DNA of 5,121 nt, taken from the NCBI GenBank assembly GCA_003086555.1, contig QEFN01000056.1, positions 1 through 5,121 of the forward strand, read 5' to 3'. The notes under the pieces were generated by a model, which made no database searches, was not told the origin of the DNA, and saw only the letters and a list, made by a program, of their open reading frames with translations. The DNA comes from Sulfolobus sp. SCGC AB-777_G06 (lineage in GTDB: Archaea > Thermoproteota > Thermoprotei_A > Sulfolobales > Sulfolobaceae). Below are positions 4,850 to 5,121 of this stretch, piece by piece (positions within the stretch are counted from its first letter, which is position 1; every line of letters begins with the position of its first letter). A program made the position numbers and the translations under genes.

Positions 4850-5121
4850 TTATTTCCACTCTGCGTTTTTAGAATTACCTCTTTGAACCTATCCACACAT
4901 TTTCTGATTTCGTCTTTTAATTCCTCGTCCACTTCTCCTTCAGAACTAAAGGTTATCATACCTTTCGAAACAAATGCTACCACTTCTTTACCGTTGAATA
5001 GAAACTTCACGTAAAACATGTCGGACATTATTATACTTATCACGTGAGGACAGCTCTCCATCATTGTCTTAACTTCGGAAACCACTTTTCTGACAAACTC
5101 AGCCTTATCCTCGCTCTCTCG
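4846..5121 (-). CDS. hypothetical protein, C-terminal part (5' end outside window)
   Basis: I do not recognise this gene. A GTG at 5085 would give a 79-residue protein, but the frame stays open to the window edge. It reads as a credible charged helix there ([20 protein letters not shown]), so the true start is probably beyond 5121. The 91 visible residues run helix, strand (VISIIMSD), strand (FYVKFLFNG), strand ([14 protein letters not shown]), then a charged C-terminal helix ([19 protein letters not shown]). There is no membrane segment. Its TGA overlaps the GTG start of the zinc-ribbon gene by four bases, so the two are almost certainly one operon and possibly translated in a coupled way. 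The pattern of helices and strands resembles the last 65 residues of the 3213-3800 protein, but no specific function is supported. Confidence 0.65.
   Translation of the reverse strand, partial: RESEDKAEFVRKVVSEVKTMMESCPHVISIIMSDMFYVKFLFNGKEVVAFVSKGMITFSSEGEVDEELKDEIRKCVDRFKEVILKTQSGNK

Overview
The window reads as chromosomal DNA of a thermoacidophilic crenarchaeon of the order Sulfolobales. The clearest support is the small heat-shock protein at 2548-2928, which from memory is very close to the characterised Sulfolobus tokodaii StHsp14.0. Other support comes from AT-rich archaeal TATA boxes 25-30 bases ahead of near-leaderless starts, a GAGGTGA Shine-Dalgarno sequence, several GTG/TTG starts, and a Ser/Thr/Gln-rich stalk plus membrane anchor typical of Sulfolobales surface proteins. 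No database search was possible, so the species is not resolved.

Layout, left to right. Positions 1-306 (+) are the 3' end of an MMPL/RND-type membrane transporter cut by the window edge. It meets, tail to tail and with an 11-base overlap, a class I SAM-dependent methyltransferase (296-904, -). A 99-base divergent promoter region separates the methyltransferase from an ABC1/UbiB/AarF-type atypical kinase with two C-terminal membrane helices (1004-2482, +). The kinase converges on the Hsp20 gene (2548-2928, -). The 284-base AT-rich region 2929-3212 carries the Hsp20 promoter on one strand. On the other strand it carries a series of TATA-like elements ahead of an unrecognised 195-residue protein with a TTG start (3213-3800, +). 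That gene ends one base from the end of a leftward cluster: an unrecognised gene cut by the right edge (4846-5121, -), a double zinc-ribbon five-helix membrane protein (4202-4849, -), and a Ser/Thr/Gln-rich single-helix surface protein (3802-4155, -).

Most of the window is ordinary chromosomal housekeeping or poorly characterised lineage genes; there is no CRISPR array, insertion sequence, tRNA or rRNA. The part most worth a second look is the leftward cluster. The zinc-ribbon protein is predicted to end outside the cell. The next reading frame downstream stays open back into its stop codon in the +1 frame, lacks a signal peptide and has only a GTG start, so the two may be one frameshifted gene, a degraded gene, or two coupled genes. 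The cut gene at the right edge also has a predicted fold pattern like the C-terminal part of the 3213-3800 protein. Neither is shown to be a new system.
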